Made by a program: the position numbers and the translations under genes. This document shows positions 25,085 through 34,190 of a stretch of DNA of 64,000 nt, in pieces (within the stretch, counting starts at the first letter, position 1; each line of letters starts with the position of its first letter). Under the pieces are notes generated by a model. The model was not told where the DNA came from and did no database searches. It saw only the letters and a program-made list of their open reading frames with translations. The DNA is taken from the NCBI RefSeq assembly GCF_001305965.1, contig NZ_JXQC01000003.1, forward strand, positions 124,001 through 188,000. The letters run 5' to 3'. Source of the stretch: Erythrobacter sp. SG61-1L (lineage in GTDB: Bacteria > Pseudomonadota > Alphaproteobacteria > Sphingomonadales > Sphingomonadaceae).

Positions 25085-27616
25085 TCAGCGCATCCCTTCG
25101 AACACCGCCCGTGCCCTGGCGATGTTGCCCATGACTTCGGCCCGTTCGGCATCGTCATTATACTCGCCGGCGCCGGCGGATTTTTCGATCAGGTCCAGCC
25201 AGTCGAGCATATAGCGCGCATCTTCCGGCGAGCGGGGCGGGGCGCCTTCCACCGTGACGTAAACCGGGGTGGTGGTGGCATAGGGATACATGTCCAGCAC
25301 TTCGGGCCGGTCGTCCGAAGTCCATGCCCGCAGCAATACCCAGCCGCTCGTCGCGATCTTCAGCGAGCCGGAGCCGCTGGCGGCCCGCCCATCCGCGCCC
25401 GGTTTCAGCGTGGCGACGACCTTGCCGTTCTGCACCACTTCGACATGATCGACCCCCGCGATGGAGGCCATTTGCGCATCCCAGCGCAAGGTGCCGCCAC
25501 CCTTGGGCAGGGCGATGCTGTCGCCCGGCAGTTTCCCGTCCAGAGTGAAGGCCAGCAGCGGGCCATTGGTGGCGAAGCTGTGCCCGGCGCGCAGCCCTTC
25601 GATCCAGGCATCGCGACGCCCGGCCGGGCTGGTGTCGCTTCCGGTTTTCGGCAGCACATAGGTGCGGGCAAGGCCCACAGGCCCATGGAGCGAGGCGTAA
25701 TTGGCCATGGCATCCGTGCCGCCCGCCGCCGCGATGCGGAAGCCGAGATTGAGCAGGCGATACCAGATGTCTGAAGAGATGATCTGGTCCGAAAAGCCGA
25801 CCGTCTCGTAATAATCCATCGCGCCCAGCGCCGCGCTGACCGGCACGGCGTGAGTGGAATAGGTGTTCGGCGCCGGCCCCGGATCGAAGGGGTGGACATA
25901 GCCCACCAGCGCGCCCTGTTCATGCGCCAGCCGGGCCACGGCGATATTGTCGGGATAGAGGCTGGCAAGGCCGGTATTCGCATAGGCGGAAAAGCCGGGC
26001 AGCAGCAGATGGTCCGAAAGGCCGATCACCCCCAGATGGCCCCAATAGCTGGTGTGATATTCTTGCGCCGGGACAAGCAAGGCGTCTGCGGTGGAGGCGG
26101 GATCGGGCTGGGGCGAGAAAGTGGCCACGTCGGGCACCCGTTCCTCTTTGTTGACGATGGTGTTGAACACCACGTCCAGATCTTCTGCCCGGGCCTGGGC
26201 GATCATCCGTTCCGGCGTATTCCGGTAATTCCCGCCATAATTCATATGGACGTGAACATCGCCGCTGACCCAGCCCTTCAGCGCGGGCAGGGCGATGGAA
26301 GTGAGGGGGACGGTCAGGCTGTTCTGTCTGGTGGCGGAGATAGTGACCTTGCGGTGCTCCACCCGGTTTTCCAGCCCGCGCCACACGGTCACTTCCGCCT
26401 CGCCCGCCGGCAGGACGAGCGTGCCGCTGCCAGCGAGGTGGAAATAATGTTCCTCTTCCGGGATGTCCTTGCGGTCGAATGTCTCGTTGGCGTGCATCCA
26501 GCTGCCTTCGGCGCCATAGGCCCGCCCGTCGCTGCCGATTACGGAGACCCGCGCGGGAACGGGTGAACCGTCCGGGCCGGTCACGGTCAGGTCCAGCGCG
26601 CCCATCGGCTGGAGGTAATCGGCGGCTTCGAAGGCGAGCGTGCGGGTCGCGCCGCCGGGCAGGTCCATCACGCGGATTTCGCCGTCGCCATGCTCGTTCG
26701 AGATGTAGGCCACGTGCCGCCCGTCGGGCGACCAGCGGGCGGAGGTGGCATCGAACTCCCCGAAGGTCAGCGGCAGGGGATCGCCCTTGCCGCCGGGCGT
26801 GGTGAGCCACAATTGGTGCCATTGCCGCCCAGCATAGGATGCCCAGACGATCCGCTTGCCGTCCTTCGCCCAGTCGGGCCTTGCGCGCCAGCTCGTCTCC
26901 TCCTCGCGCACCAGCACGGGATCGCCGCCCGCCACGGCGCGGCGCCAGAGCGAGCCGCTGCCGTAATAATCTTCCGGGTTGGTGAGGTAGAGCAGTTCCT
27001 TGCCGTCCGGCGACCAGGCGGGGCTAAGCTCATGATCGAAGGCGCTGTAGTAATAGCGGGAAATCCCGCTTTTGCGTTCGGGCGAGAACTGCACCGGCTC
27101 GAACGGGCCGGACATGCTGGCAGTGAAGATGCGGAAGCGCCGGGTCGCCTTGGTGGAAACGAAGGCGATCTTTGACCCATCGGGAGAGAAGCGCGGTTCG
27201 AGGTTCACGGCCCCGCCGCTGGTAAGCTGCTGCTGGACGCCGCTGGAAAGGTCCAGCGTCCACAGTTCGATCGCATCCTTGCGATAGCGGGCAAAGACGA
27301 TGGTCCTGCCATCGGGCGACCAGTCCGGCTGATAGTCATAGCCCGGCCCGGCAGTGATCTGTTCGGCAATGCCGCTGCCCGCTTCCTGCCGCCACAGGCT
27401 GCCGCCCATGGAATAGACGAGTTCCTTCCCGTCGGGCGACCATGCGAGCGAGCTTGGCCCCATGGTCAGCTGCGGCACATACATTTCGCGCCAATAGTAA
27501 TTATGCGGCACGTCCACCTGCTTCAGCACCGCCTCGCGCTGGGCTGTGGCCGGAGTGGGCAGAGCGAGCAGCAGAAATGCCCCGGCAAGTGCGGGGGCGA
27601 AGTTCAGGCGGCTCAT
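25085..27616 (-). CDS. Exported TolB-like propeller / CehA-type metallohydrolase fusion
   Basis: An 843-residue exported protein. A Sec signal (hydrophobic core AFLLLALPTPATA) precedes a TolB/WD40-like beta-propeller with repeated SPDG motifs (about residues 50-340). A linker leads to a PHP-like metallohydrolase domain of the CehA/McbA type starting at GDVHVHMNYGG, with further likely ligands in NTIVNKEE, YVHPFD and GGTDAMANY. CehA relatives hydrolyse carbamate or amide bonds in the periplasm. The gene overlaps the upstream aminopeptidase gene by four bases and ends the minus-strand operon that starts at 30189. The propeller may dock the substrate or a partner. Confidence 0.85.
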   Translation of the reverse strand: MSRLNFAPALAGAFLLLALPTPATAQREAVLKQVDVPHNYYWREMYVPQLTMGPSSLAWSPDGKELVYSMGGSLWRQEAGSGIAEQITAGPGYDYQPDWSPDGRTIVFARYRKDAIELWTLDLSSGVQQQLTSGGAVNLEPRFSPDGSKIAFVSTKATRRFRIFTASMSGPFEPVQFSPERKSGISRYYYSAFDHELSPAWSPDGKELLYLTNPEDYYGSGSLWRRAVAGGDPVLVREEETSWRARPDWAKDGKRIVWASYAGRQWHQLWLTTPGGKGDPLPLTFGEFDATSARWSPDGRHVAYISNEHGDGEIRVMDLPGGATRTLAFEAADYLQPMGALDLTVTGPDGSPVPARVSVIGSDGRAYGAEGSWMHANETFDRKDIPEEEHYFHLAGSGTLVLPAGEAEVTVWRGLENRVEHRKVTISATRQNSLTVPLTSIALPALKGWVSGDVHVHMNYGGNYRNTPERMIAQARAEDLDVVFNTIVNKEERVPDVATFSPQPDPASTADALLVPAQEYHTSYWGHLGVIGLSDHLLLPGFSAYANTGLASLYPDNIAVARLAHEQGALVGYVHPFDPGPAPNTYSTHAVPVSAALGAMDYYETVGFSDQIISSDIWYRLLNLGFRIAAAGGTDAMANYASLHGPVGLARTYVLPKTGSDTSPAGRRDAWIEGLRAGHSFATNGPLLAFTLDGKLPGDSIALPKGGGTLRWDAQMASIAGVDHVEVVQNGKVVATLKPGADGRAASGSGSLKIATSGWVLLRAWTSDDRPEVLDMYPYATTTPVYVTVEGAPPRSPEDARYMLDWLDLIEKSAGAGEYNDDAERAEVMGNIARARAVFEGMR

Positions 27617-28749
27617 CGCGTCGCTCCCGCCAGGCGGTTGTGGCGCTGCAGGATCGCGCGAAGCTGCGCATGGTCCAGCGCCGGCACGAAATGGCCGTCT
27701 ACCCCAGTCATGTCGCGCCCGGCGGCCAGTGCATTGACGATTGCCTCGTCCGTTGCCTGCACCGTGGCTTCGAACAGGGCGTCCATCCGGTCATTGGCGA
27801 GGAAGGCGGCCGGGGGCGGGCTGGCGGTGCCCGCTTCGGGATTGGCGGTGGAGAAGGCGATGAAGATGTCACCCGATCCATTGCCCGAAATCGCGCCGGA
27901 GCGGGCAAGGCCAAGGCTCGACCGGCGGGCAAGGCGCTTCAGCTGGTGGGGCAGCAGCGGGGCATCGGTGGCGACCACTATGATGATCGATCCGGTTTCC
28001 TCGTTCCACACGCGCGGGGTGGTCAGTTCCCTGCCCACCGGCACGCCGGAGACCGTCAACTGATCGCGCAGCCCGTGATTGGCCTGCACCAGCACGCCCA
28101 CGGTATAGCCGCCATCCTGCGCGGTCAGCACGCGGGAAGAGGTGCCGGTGCCGCATTTAAGCTCATAGCAGATCATGCCGGTGCCACCGCCGACATTGCC
28201 TTCCGCCACCGGGCCGCCCCTGGCGCTTTCCAGTGCCTGAAACGCGTGTTCCGGCTTCACATGGAAGCCGTTGATGTCGTTCAGATGGCCGTCCCACGTC
28301 TCGCCGACCACGGGCAGGGACCACCAATAGCCGCTTGCATCCGCGCCGCCTTGCGCCACGCGCCACTGGATCGTGGCATCGCGCACCGTGCCCACGCTGT
28401 GGGTGTTGGTTATCATCACCGGCCCTTCGAGAAAGCCGGATTCCTCCACCCACGTCGTGCCGGTCAGCTCGCCATTGCCGTTCAGGGAGAACCAGCCCGC
28501 GAAGGAAGGCTTCGAAAGGGTTTCCGGCCCGCGCGGCAGGATCGCGGTCACGCCGGTGCGGGCCGCATGGGCGCCTTCGCCCTCGACGATGGTGGAAAAG
28601 CCCACGGTCACGCCGGCCACGTCGGTGATGGCGTTCAGCGCACCGGGCGTCCCGTCGAAGGGAATGCCCAGATCGCGCCCGCGCGGGGCCTCGGCCATGG
28701 CGGCGCCTGCCCAGCAGAGCGCGGCACAGGAAAGCAGCAGGCGCAGCAT
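27613..28749 (-). CDS. P1/S58-family aminopeptidase (DmpA / beta-peptidyl aminopeptidase BapA type), exported
   Basis: A 378-residue N-terminal-nucleophile hydrolase. A Sec signal (MLRLLLSCAALCWAGAAMA) is present, as in BapA of Sphingosinicella. Family motifs are ITDVAGVTVG, TGVTAILPRG, GGGTGMICYELKCGTGTSS and VLVQANHG. The serine in GTSSR (Ser204 or Ser205) is the likely autoprocessing site and nucleophile. DmpA removes N-terminal D- or L-residues; BapA-type members release N-terminal beta-amino acids. The start at 28749 has AAGGAA upstream; the longer frame to 28878 lies inside the acetyltransferase gene. It is coupled to the CehA-like gene by an ATGA overlap. Confidence 0.9.
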   Translation of the reverse strand: MLRLLLSCAALCWAGAAMAEAPRGRDLGIPFDGTPGALNAITDVAGVTVGFSTIVEGEGAHAARTGVTAILPRGPETLSKPSFAGWFSLNGNGELTGTTWVEESGFLEGPVMITNTHSVGTVRDATIQWRVAQGGADASGYWWSLPVVGETWDGHLNDINGFHVKPEHAFQALESARGGPVAEGNVGGGTGMICYELKCGTGTSSRVLTAQDGGYTVGVLVQANHGLRDQLTVSGVPVGRELTTPRVWNEETGSIIIVVATDAPLLPHQLKRLARRSSLGLARSGAISGNGSGDIFIAFSTANPEAGTASPPPAAFLANDRMDALFEATVQATDEAIVNALAAGRDMTGVDGHFVPALDHAQLRAILQRHNRLAGATR

Positions 28750-28762
28750 GGTCAGTTCCTTC

Positions 28763-29248
28763 CTATTCCCGGATGAAGGCGGCGAAATCCTTGCCTTCCA
28801 GCACGAAGAGGCGCTCCTCGTCGGAAGGAGCGAAGCCCGCCTTGAGATAGAAGTGCTGGGCCGCGATATTATCCGCACTGGCGGACAGGCGCAGATATGT
28901 GCCCTCCATCTCTTCGCAGCGCTGCGCCACCTCGCTCAGCAGCGCCCGCGCCACACCCGCGCCGCGCGCGCTTTCGATCACGTAGAGATCCTGCACATAG
29001 ATGCCGGGCCTGCCGCGCCAGCTGGAATATTCGGGGAAGAACAGCAGCAGGCCCACATCGACGCCGCTCTGCGATGCGATCAGTGCTTCGAACAGGCGGG
29101 AAGGGCCGAAACCGAAGCGTTCGATATTGGCGACGCTGCCCTTGATCCCGCCGGGCTTGCCGATGCTGGCGGCCAGTTCTTCCAGCATCAGTTGCACGAT
29201 GGGCGCTTCGGCGCGGCTGGCGGTGCGGATGGCGATGGGCGTGTCCAT
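28763..29248 (-). CDS. GNAT-family N-acetyltransferase
   Basis: A 161-residue single-domain acetyltransferase. The acetyl-CoA motif is ARGAGVARALL (about residues 94-104), preceded by the beta-strand VQDLYVIE and followed by NIAAQHFYLKAGF, the usual motif B. It sits two bases after the beta-keto acid cleavage gene and 13 bases before the aminopeptidase gene, so it is an internal operon member. The acceptor is unknown; an amine or amino acid from the pathway, acetylated for protection, is plausible. Confidence 0.88.
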   Translation of the reverse strand: MDTPIAIRTASRAEAPIVQLMLEELAASIGKPGGIKGSVANIERFGFGPSRLFEALIASQSGVDVGLLLFFPEYSSWRGRPGIYVQDLYVIESARGAGVARALLSEVAQRCEEMEGTYLRLSASADNIAAQHFYLKAGFAPSDEERLFVLEGKDFAAFIRE

Positions 29249-29250
29249 GG

Positions 29251-30189
29251 TCAGAAAGCTACCGCTTCGCGCCCTTTCAGCGCCAGCATTTCGCGCGCAT
29301 CGTCAGGCGTGGCGATGGCAAGGCCGAGCTGTTCCAGTATCGTGCGGATCGCCGCCACCTGATCCGCATTGCTGGTGGCCAGCGATCCGTCCGGCATGAT
29401 CAGGCTGTCTTCCAGTCCCACGCGCACATGGCCGCCCATGATCGCGCCCACCGTGGCGATGGGCAATTGCCGCGCCCCCGCGCCCAGCACGGAAAAACGA
29501 TAGGCATCGCCCAGCAACTGATCCGCCCGGTTCTTGAGGTGGACGAGGTTCTCCACCGTCGCCCCCGCGCCGCCCAGCACGCCCAGCACGAACTGGACAT
29601 AGATCGGCGCCTTTATCCGGCCCTGCCGGAAGTAATAGGCCAAGGTCTCCACATGGCCGATGTCATAGCATTCGAACTCGAAGTGGGCGCCGCGCTTCTC
29701 GCCCAGTTCCTCAAGGATCGTCTCGATATCGGCAAAGCTGTTCTTGAAGATGGTGCTGCGCGTCTTCGCCAGCAGCTCCGGCTCCCAATTGTGCTTCCAT
29801 TCCGAATAGCGATCCAGCAGCGGGAAAGTGCCGAAATTCATCGATCCCATGTTGAGCGAACACATTTCCGGCTCGGCGGCGAGGGCGGGGGCGAGGCGCG
29901 TTTCCAGCGACATGACCGAACTGCCCCCGGTGGAGATGTTCACCACCGCATCGCTGCGCGCCTTTATCTCTTTCAGGAACGGCTCGAAATGGGCCGGGTC
30001 CGCGCTGGGAAAGCCACTTTGCGGATCGCGCGCATGCAGGTGGATGATCGCCGCCCCGGCCTCTGCCGCCGCCACGGAAGCATCCGCGATCTGCTGCGGG
30101 GTGAGCGGCAGATGCTCGCTCATGGTCGGGGTGTGGATCGATCCCGTCACCGCGCAGGTGATGATGACCTTGCGGGCTTCGCGCGCCAT
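29251..30189 (-). CDS. Beta-keto acid cleavage enzyme (BKACE, formerly DUF849)
   Basis: A 312-residue TIM-barrel Zn enzyme of the BKACE family, whose first known member is 3-keto-5-aminohexanoate cleavage enzyme (Kce). The N-terminal VIITCAVTGS and the metal site IIHLHARDP (His50, His52) are diagnostic. Members condense a beta-keto acid with acetyl-CoA to give acetoacetate and a shorter CoA ester. It is the first gene of the minus-strand operon and is divergent from a LysR gene, 75 bases away. Its presence implies that a beta-keto acid is made in the pathway; the class III aminotransferase at 31290 could make it from a beta-amino acid. Confidence 0.92.
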   Translation of the reverse strand: MAREARKVIITCAVTGSIHTPTMSEHLPLTPQQIADASVAAAEAGAAIIHLHARDPQSGFPSADPAHFEPFLKEIKARSDAVVNISTGGSSVMSLETRLAPALAAEPEMCSLNMGSMNFGTFPLLDRYSEWKHNWEPELLAKTRSTIFKNSFADIETILEELGEKRGAHFEFECYDIGHVETLAYYFRQGRIKAPIYVQFVLGVLGGAGATVENLVHLKNRADQLLGDAYRFSVLGAGARQLPIATVGAIMGGHVRVGLEDSLIMPDGSLATSNADQVAAIRTILEQLGLAIATPDDAREMLALKGREAVAF

Positions 30190-30241
30190 GCCTGCTCCCT
30201 TGCCATTGTGGCCGATATTATGCCATTCTTCGTTCTGATGG

Positions 30242-30256
30242 TGATTCCGTCAATCA
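30242..30256. promoter_or_regulatory. Candidate LysR-site palindrome TGATT-N5-AATCA
   Basis: A perfect interrupted palindrome lies in the 75-base gap between the divergent BKACE and LysR genes, just before the LysR start. The position and dyad fit a LysR recognition site. No second copy was found. Confidence 0.4.
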
Positions 30257-30264
30257 TAGTTTGA

Positions 30265-31293
30265 ATGAATGGTGTCATGACCGGGGTCGACAGCGATATT
30301 GCCTTGAAGCTGGACTGGAATCTGGTCCGCACCTTCCTCGTCATCGTGGAGGAGGGCAGCATTACCGGTGCCGCGATCCGGCTCGATCTCAAGCAGCCCA
30401 GCGTCAGCAATGCCCTGCGGCGGCTGGAAGAAACCTTGGGCCACCGGCTGATCGAACGCGGCCCGCGCAATTTTGCCGTCACGCCGCAGGGGCAGGTGCT
30501 CTATGCCGAAGCGCGCGACATGTTCGGCGCGATCGAGCGCCTGCCCGGCCTGCTGGCCGATGTTTCGGGCGAAGTATCGGGCACGGTGGCGCTGGCCATG
30601 GCGACCCATGTGGTCAGCCCGCTGGTGGACGGCACGCTGGCGGAATTCCAGCGCAGCCATCCTTCGGCCAGCGTTTCGATCCATGTCCGCTCCAGCAGGC
30701 AGGTGGTGGAAGATGTGCGGGCACGCCGTGCGCCGCTGGGCATCTGCCTTGCCGGGCGGCATTACGCCGACATTACCTACACGCACCTCTATACCGAACA
30801 TTTCGGCTTCTTCTGCGGGCCGGGCCATCCGCTGTTCGGGCGCAAGGGTCTGAAGCTGGAAGATCTTGCCGGGGAACGCAGCGTTTCCTTCGATACGGAC
30901 CAGATTGACGATGTGCTCAGCCCCGTTGCGGTGCTGCGCGCGCGGGCCAGTTTTTCCGGGCCGCCGGTGGGCGTGTCCAACAATCTGGAGGAAGTGCGGC
31001 GGATGGTGATCGCGGGGCTGGGCATCGGCCCGCTGCCGATCCACGTGGTGGCGCGCGATTGCGCGGACGGCCTGCTGTGGCGCCTGCCGCCCTATGACGA
31101 TCCGCCCGCAGTGGACGTCTCGGTCGTGCGGCTGAAGGGCAACCGGCTGAGCCGGGCGGAGGCCGCCTTCTGCGCCATCCTTGACCGGCGGATTGCCGAA
31201 ACCCCGCTCGACAGCCGCACCTATGGCCTCGACCGCCATTTCTCCCGGTCCGCCAACCCCAGGACCGTGCCGCCCAGGATCGTACCCCTATGA
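30265..31293 (+). CDS. LysR-family transcriptional regulator
   Basis: A 342-residue LysR protein. The helix-turn-helix (LVIVEEGSITGAAIRLDLKQPSVSNALRRLEE) spans residues about 25-55, followed by HRLIERGPRNFAVTPQGQ and a ligand-binding domain. The ATG at 30265 may give a short extension; the ATG at 30277 is an alternative. It is divergent from the BKACE-to-CehA operon and overlaps the aminotransferase gene by ATGA, so it is probably co-transcribed with the plus-strand genes and regulates both arms. The effector may be the amino or keto acid substrate. Confidence 0.9.
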   Translation: MNGVMTGVDSDIALKLDWNLVRTFLVIVEEGSITGAAIRLDLKQPSVSNALRRLEETLGHRLIERGPRNFAVTPQGQVLYAEARDMFGAIERLPGLLADVSGEVSGTVALAMATHVVSPLVDGTLAEFQRSHPSASVSIHVRSSRQVVEDVRARRAPLGICLAGRHYADITYTHLYTEHFGFFCGPGHPLFGRKGLKLEDLAGERSVSFDTDQIDDVLSPVAVLRARASFSGPPVGVSNNLEEVRRMVIAGLGIGPLPIHVVARDCADGLLWRLPPYDDPPAVDVSVVRLKGNRLSRAEAAFCAILDRRIAETPLDSRTYGLDRHFSRSANPRTVPPRIVPL

Positions 31294-32636
31294 ACCAAAG
31301 CAAATCCCATCTGTTCTATCAGTCCCGTCTGCGCCGCCCGATGCTGGCAAGGGCGGATGGGGTCTATCTGTGGGATATTCACGGCAATCGCTGGCTGGAT
31401 GGATCGTCAGGCGCGATGGTGTCCAATATCGGCCATTCCAACCCGCGCGTGTTGGAAGCGATGAAGGCACAGATGGACAAGGCGACCTTCGGCTATCGCC
31501 TCCATTTCGAAAATGCCCCAGCAGAAGATCTGGCGGCGAGGATCGCGCAGATGAGCCCGGGCGATCTCAACCGGGTATTCTTCGTTTCGGGCGGGTCCGA
31601 AGCGGTGGAAAGCGCGGTGAAGCTGGCCCGTGCCTATAAGCTGGCGATTGGAGAGGGTTCGCGCTGGCAGGTGATCTCCCGCATGCCCAGCTATCACGGC
31701 TGCACCCTGGGGGCGCTCGCCCTGTCCGGCTATGGCCCGCTGACTGAACCCTTTGCCCCGATGATGCGGGAAATGCCCAAGATCCCCGCGCCGCGCTGCT
31801 ATCTCGACCGGGATAACCTGACCGACGAACAGCGCGGCATCCGCTATGCCGAGATGCTGCGCGACCGGATCGAGGAACTGGGGCCGGAAACGGTCCTCGC
31901 CTTCGTGATGGAACCGGTGGGCGGGGCGACCACGGGCGCGCTGGTGGCGCCCGACAGCTATTATCGCCGCATTCGCGAAATCTGCGACGAATATGGCGTG
32001 CTGCTGATCTACGATGAAGTGATGACCGGGGCAGGGCGCACCGGCAGCTTCCTTGCCTGCGAACACTGGGGCATCGTTCCCGATATCGTGGCCATCGCCA
32101 AGGGCTTCGGCGCGGGTTACGCCCCGCTTGGCGCCGCCATCGCGCCTGACCGGCTGATCGAGCCGGTTCTGGATGCAGGCGGCTTTGCCCATGGTTTCAC
32201 TTATGCCGGGAACCCGCTGGCCTGCGCCGCCGGGCTGGCCGTGCTGGACGAGATCGAGCGGCTGGACCTGATGACCAATACCCAGGCCATGGGCGATCTG
32301 CTCAAGGCCCGGCTGGAAGGGCTGATGGCCCGCTATCCCTTCATCGGGGACGTGCGCGGCAAGGGCCTGCTGCTGGCCTTCGAACTGGTGGCGGATCGCG
32401 AGACGATGGCCCCCCTGCCGCCCGAGACCAATGCCTATCTGCGGCTGGTGGAACTGGCTTACGAGAGGGGCCTGATCCTCTATTCCCGCCGGACGCGCGA
32501 AGGGATCGAGGGCGATCATTTCCTCGTCTGCCCGCCGATGATCGTCACGGCGGCTCAAGTGGACGAGATCATGATGAAACTGGTCGCCAGCCTCGATGCC
32601 CTGGCGGTGGAACTCGATCTGGACATGGCGGCGTGA
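31290..32636 (+). CDS. Class III PLP-dependent aminotransferase
   Basis: A 448-residue omega-amino-acid-type aminotransferase. FVSGGSEAVESAVKLAR binds the cofactor phosphate, LLIYDEVMTGAGRTG carries the PLP-nitrogen Asp, and IAKGFGAGYAPLGA holds the Schiff-base lysine (Lys271). Members act on beta-alanine, other beta-amino acids, GABA, diamines or similar amines. It follows the LysR gene with an ATGA overlap and is followed by a GTG-start amidohydrolase, also overlapping. Together with the BKACE gene this suggests a beta-amino acid going to a beta-keto acid. A polyamine route is the main alternative. Confidence 0.93.
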   Translation: MNQSKSHLFYQSRLRRPMLARADGVYLWDIHGNRWLDGSSGAMVSNIGHSNPRVLEAMKAQMDKATFGYRLHFENAPAEDLAARIAQMSPGDLNRVFFVSGGSEAVESAVKLARAYKLAIGEGSRWQVISRMPSYHGCTLGALALSGYGPLTEPFAPMMREMPKIPAPRCYLDRDNLTDEQRGIRYAEMLRDRIEELGPETVLAFVMEPVGGATTGALVAPDSYYRRIREICDEYGVLLIYDEVMTGAGRTGSFLACEHWGIVPDIVAIAKGFGAGYAPLGAAIAPDRLIEPVLDAGGFAHGFTYAGNPLACAAGLAVLDEIERLDLMTNTQAMGDLLKARLEGLMARYPFIGDVRGKGLLLAFELVADRETMAPLPPETNAYLRLVELAYERGLILYSRRTREGIEGDHFLVCPPMIVTAAQVDEIMMKLVASLDALAVELDLDMAA

Positions 32637-33667
32637 AAGCCTTCCTCGCCGAGGCGCGGCAGGCGGAACATTATCCGCAGCATTTCCTCGTCAACGGAGT
32701 GATGCAGCCCAATCCGGAAACGCCCGAACGGATCGCGGCGCTGAAGGCGGGGGCGCTCAGGGCCGGATGCGAAATGGTGGCGCCGCGCGAATTCGGGATG
32801 GAGGCCATCGGTGCCGTCCACACGCCCGCCTATCTCGCCTTCCTCGAACGGGCTTGGGAGCGCTGGCAGCACATCCCCGATGCGGCAGGGGCGGTGACGC
32901 CCAACATCCACCCGCCGCACCGCCATGCGGGCTATCCCGCATCGCTGGTGGCGCAGGCGGGGTTCCACATGGCCGATGCGTCCTGCCCCATCGCAGGCGG
33001 TACCTGGCAAAGCGCCCTGTGGAGCGCGTGGAGCGCGTTGAGTGCCGCTGAGGCCCTTCTGGGTGGCGTTCAGTCTGCCTACGCTTTGTGCAGGCCGCCG
33101 GGCCATCATGCGGGCACCGATCTGGCGGGGGGCTTCTGTTATCTCAACAATTCCGCCATTGCTGCCCGATATTTGCAGGCGCGCTGGCCGAAGATCGCGA
33201 TCCTCGATGTCGATCTGCATCACGGCAACGGCACGCAGGACATTTTCTGGACCGACCCCACTGTCTTCACTGCCTCGATCCATTGCGATCCCCGCAGATT
33301 CTACCCGTTTTTCTGGGGTTACGCGGAAGAAGAAGGGGAAGGGCCGGGCAAGGGTTTCAACCTCAATTTGCCGCTGCCGCGCGGTTCGGGCGATGCGGAA
33401 TTCCTCGCCGCGCTCGATACGGCCCTGGCCCGCATCGAACACTTCGCGCCCGATGCGCTGGTGGTGGCCCTTGGCCTTGATGCGTTTGAAGGCGACCCCT
33501 TTGGCGGGCTGGGGGTGACGACAGGCGGCTATGGCCGGATCGGCGCTGAGATTGCCCGCCGCCTGCCGGTGCCGACCCTGTTGGTGCAGGAAGGCGGCTA
33601 TCTCTGCCCCGAGTTGGGCGATAATCTCACGGCCTTCCTGGGCGGGTCTTCCGGTTCAGGCGGCTGA
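32633..33667 (+). CDS. Histone-deacetylase-fold amidohydrolase (acetylpolyamine amidohydrolase-like)
   Basis: A 344-residue Zn deacetylase of the arginase/HDAC fold. Active-site motifs are RPPGHHA (His158, His159) and LDVDLHHGNGTQ with the metal ligands Asp194 and His196; GLDAFEGDP supplies the third metal Asp. The N-terminal EARQAEHYPQHF and NPETPERI resemble bacterial acetylpolyamine amidohydrolases, which remove acetyl groups from acetylputrescine, acetylcadaverine or similar compounds. The start is GTG at 32633, overlapping the aminotransferase stop, so translation is coupled. It overlaps the convergent thioesterase gene by 12 bases. Substrate preference for an acylated amine is inference. 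Confidence 0.9.
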   Translation: MKAFLAEARQAEHYPQHFLVNGVMQPNPETPERIAALKAGALRAGCEMVAPREFGMEAIGAVHTPAYLAFLERAWERWQHIPDAAGAVTPNIHPPHRHAGYPASLVAQAGFHMADASCPIAGGTWQSALWSAWSALSAAEALLGGVQSAYALCRPPGHHAGTDLAGGFCYLNNSAIAARYLQARWPKIAILDVDLHHGNGTQDIFWTDPTVFTASIHCDPRRFYPFFWGYAEEEGEGPGKGFNLNLPLPRGSGDAEFLAALDTALARIEHFAPDALVVALGLDAFEGDPFGGLGVTTGGYGRIGAEIARRLPVPTLLVQEGGYLCPELGDNLTAFLGGSSGSGG

Positions 33668-34078
33668 ATGATCCAGCATCGCCTCGATCCGCGCGCGCAT
33701 TTCCCCCTCGATGGGGGAGGCCCGCCGCGCGGCGAGGTCGAAGCGTACGAGGGACGAGGTCATGCTGGCCACAAGATCCCCGCTGCCGCGCCGCTGCATC
33801 CGGTATTCGACCGTGACCGAACTGGTGCCCAGCCGCACCGGGCGGCCGGTGATCTCGTACAGATCGCCCGCGCGCATTTCGGCATGATATTCGTAAACCT
33901 GCTTCACATCCGCCCAGCCAAGCCCGCCATCGGGCGCGACAGGCGGCTCGCCGGTCATGGCCCAGAGCAGCTGATAGCTCGCATCGTCGAACACGGCGGC
34001 ATAGCGGCGGACGGTGAAATGGCCCATCACGTCACAGTCCCACGGCTGCACTACACCGAAGGCGAGCAATTCGCTCAT
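33656..34078 (-). CDS. Hotdog-fold acyl-CoA thioesterase (4HBT family)
   Basis: A 140-residue 4-hydroxybenzoyl-CoA thioesterase-type protein. The catalytic-type motif CDVMGHFTVRRYAAVFDDA has the usual Asp followed by Gly-His. The start at 34078 is taken because the fold begins there; the longer frame to 34411 runs through the permease gene and looks non-coding. The ribosome site is weak. It is convergent with the deacetylase gene. A CoA ester produced by the BKACE reaction would be a logical substrate, but this is inference. Confidence 0.85.
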   Translation of the reverse strand: MSELLAFGVVQPWDCDVMGHFTVRRYAAVFDDASYQLLWAMTGEPPVAPDGGLGWADVKQVYEYHAEMRAGDLYEITGRPVRLGTSSVTVEYRMQRRGSGDLVASMTSSLVRFDLAARRASPIEGEMRARIEAMLDHSAA

Positions 34079-34190
34079 CGCCGGGCCATCCGGCAGGCAG
34101 CAAGGGGGTAAGCGGCATGCATGTGCGGAACAGTCCTTCCCGTGGCACTGAGGCGCAGACTGCCCGCAAGCCGGGCGGAGCGCAATCGCG

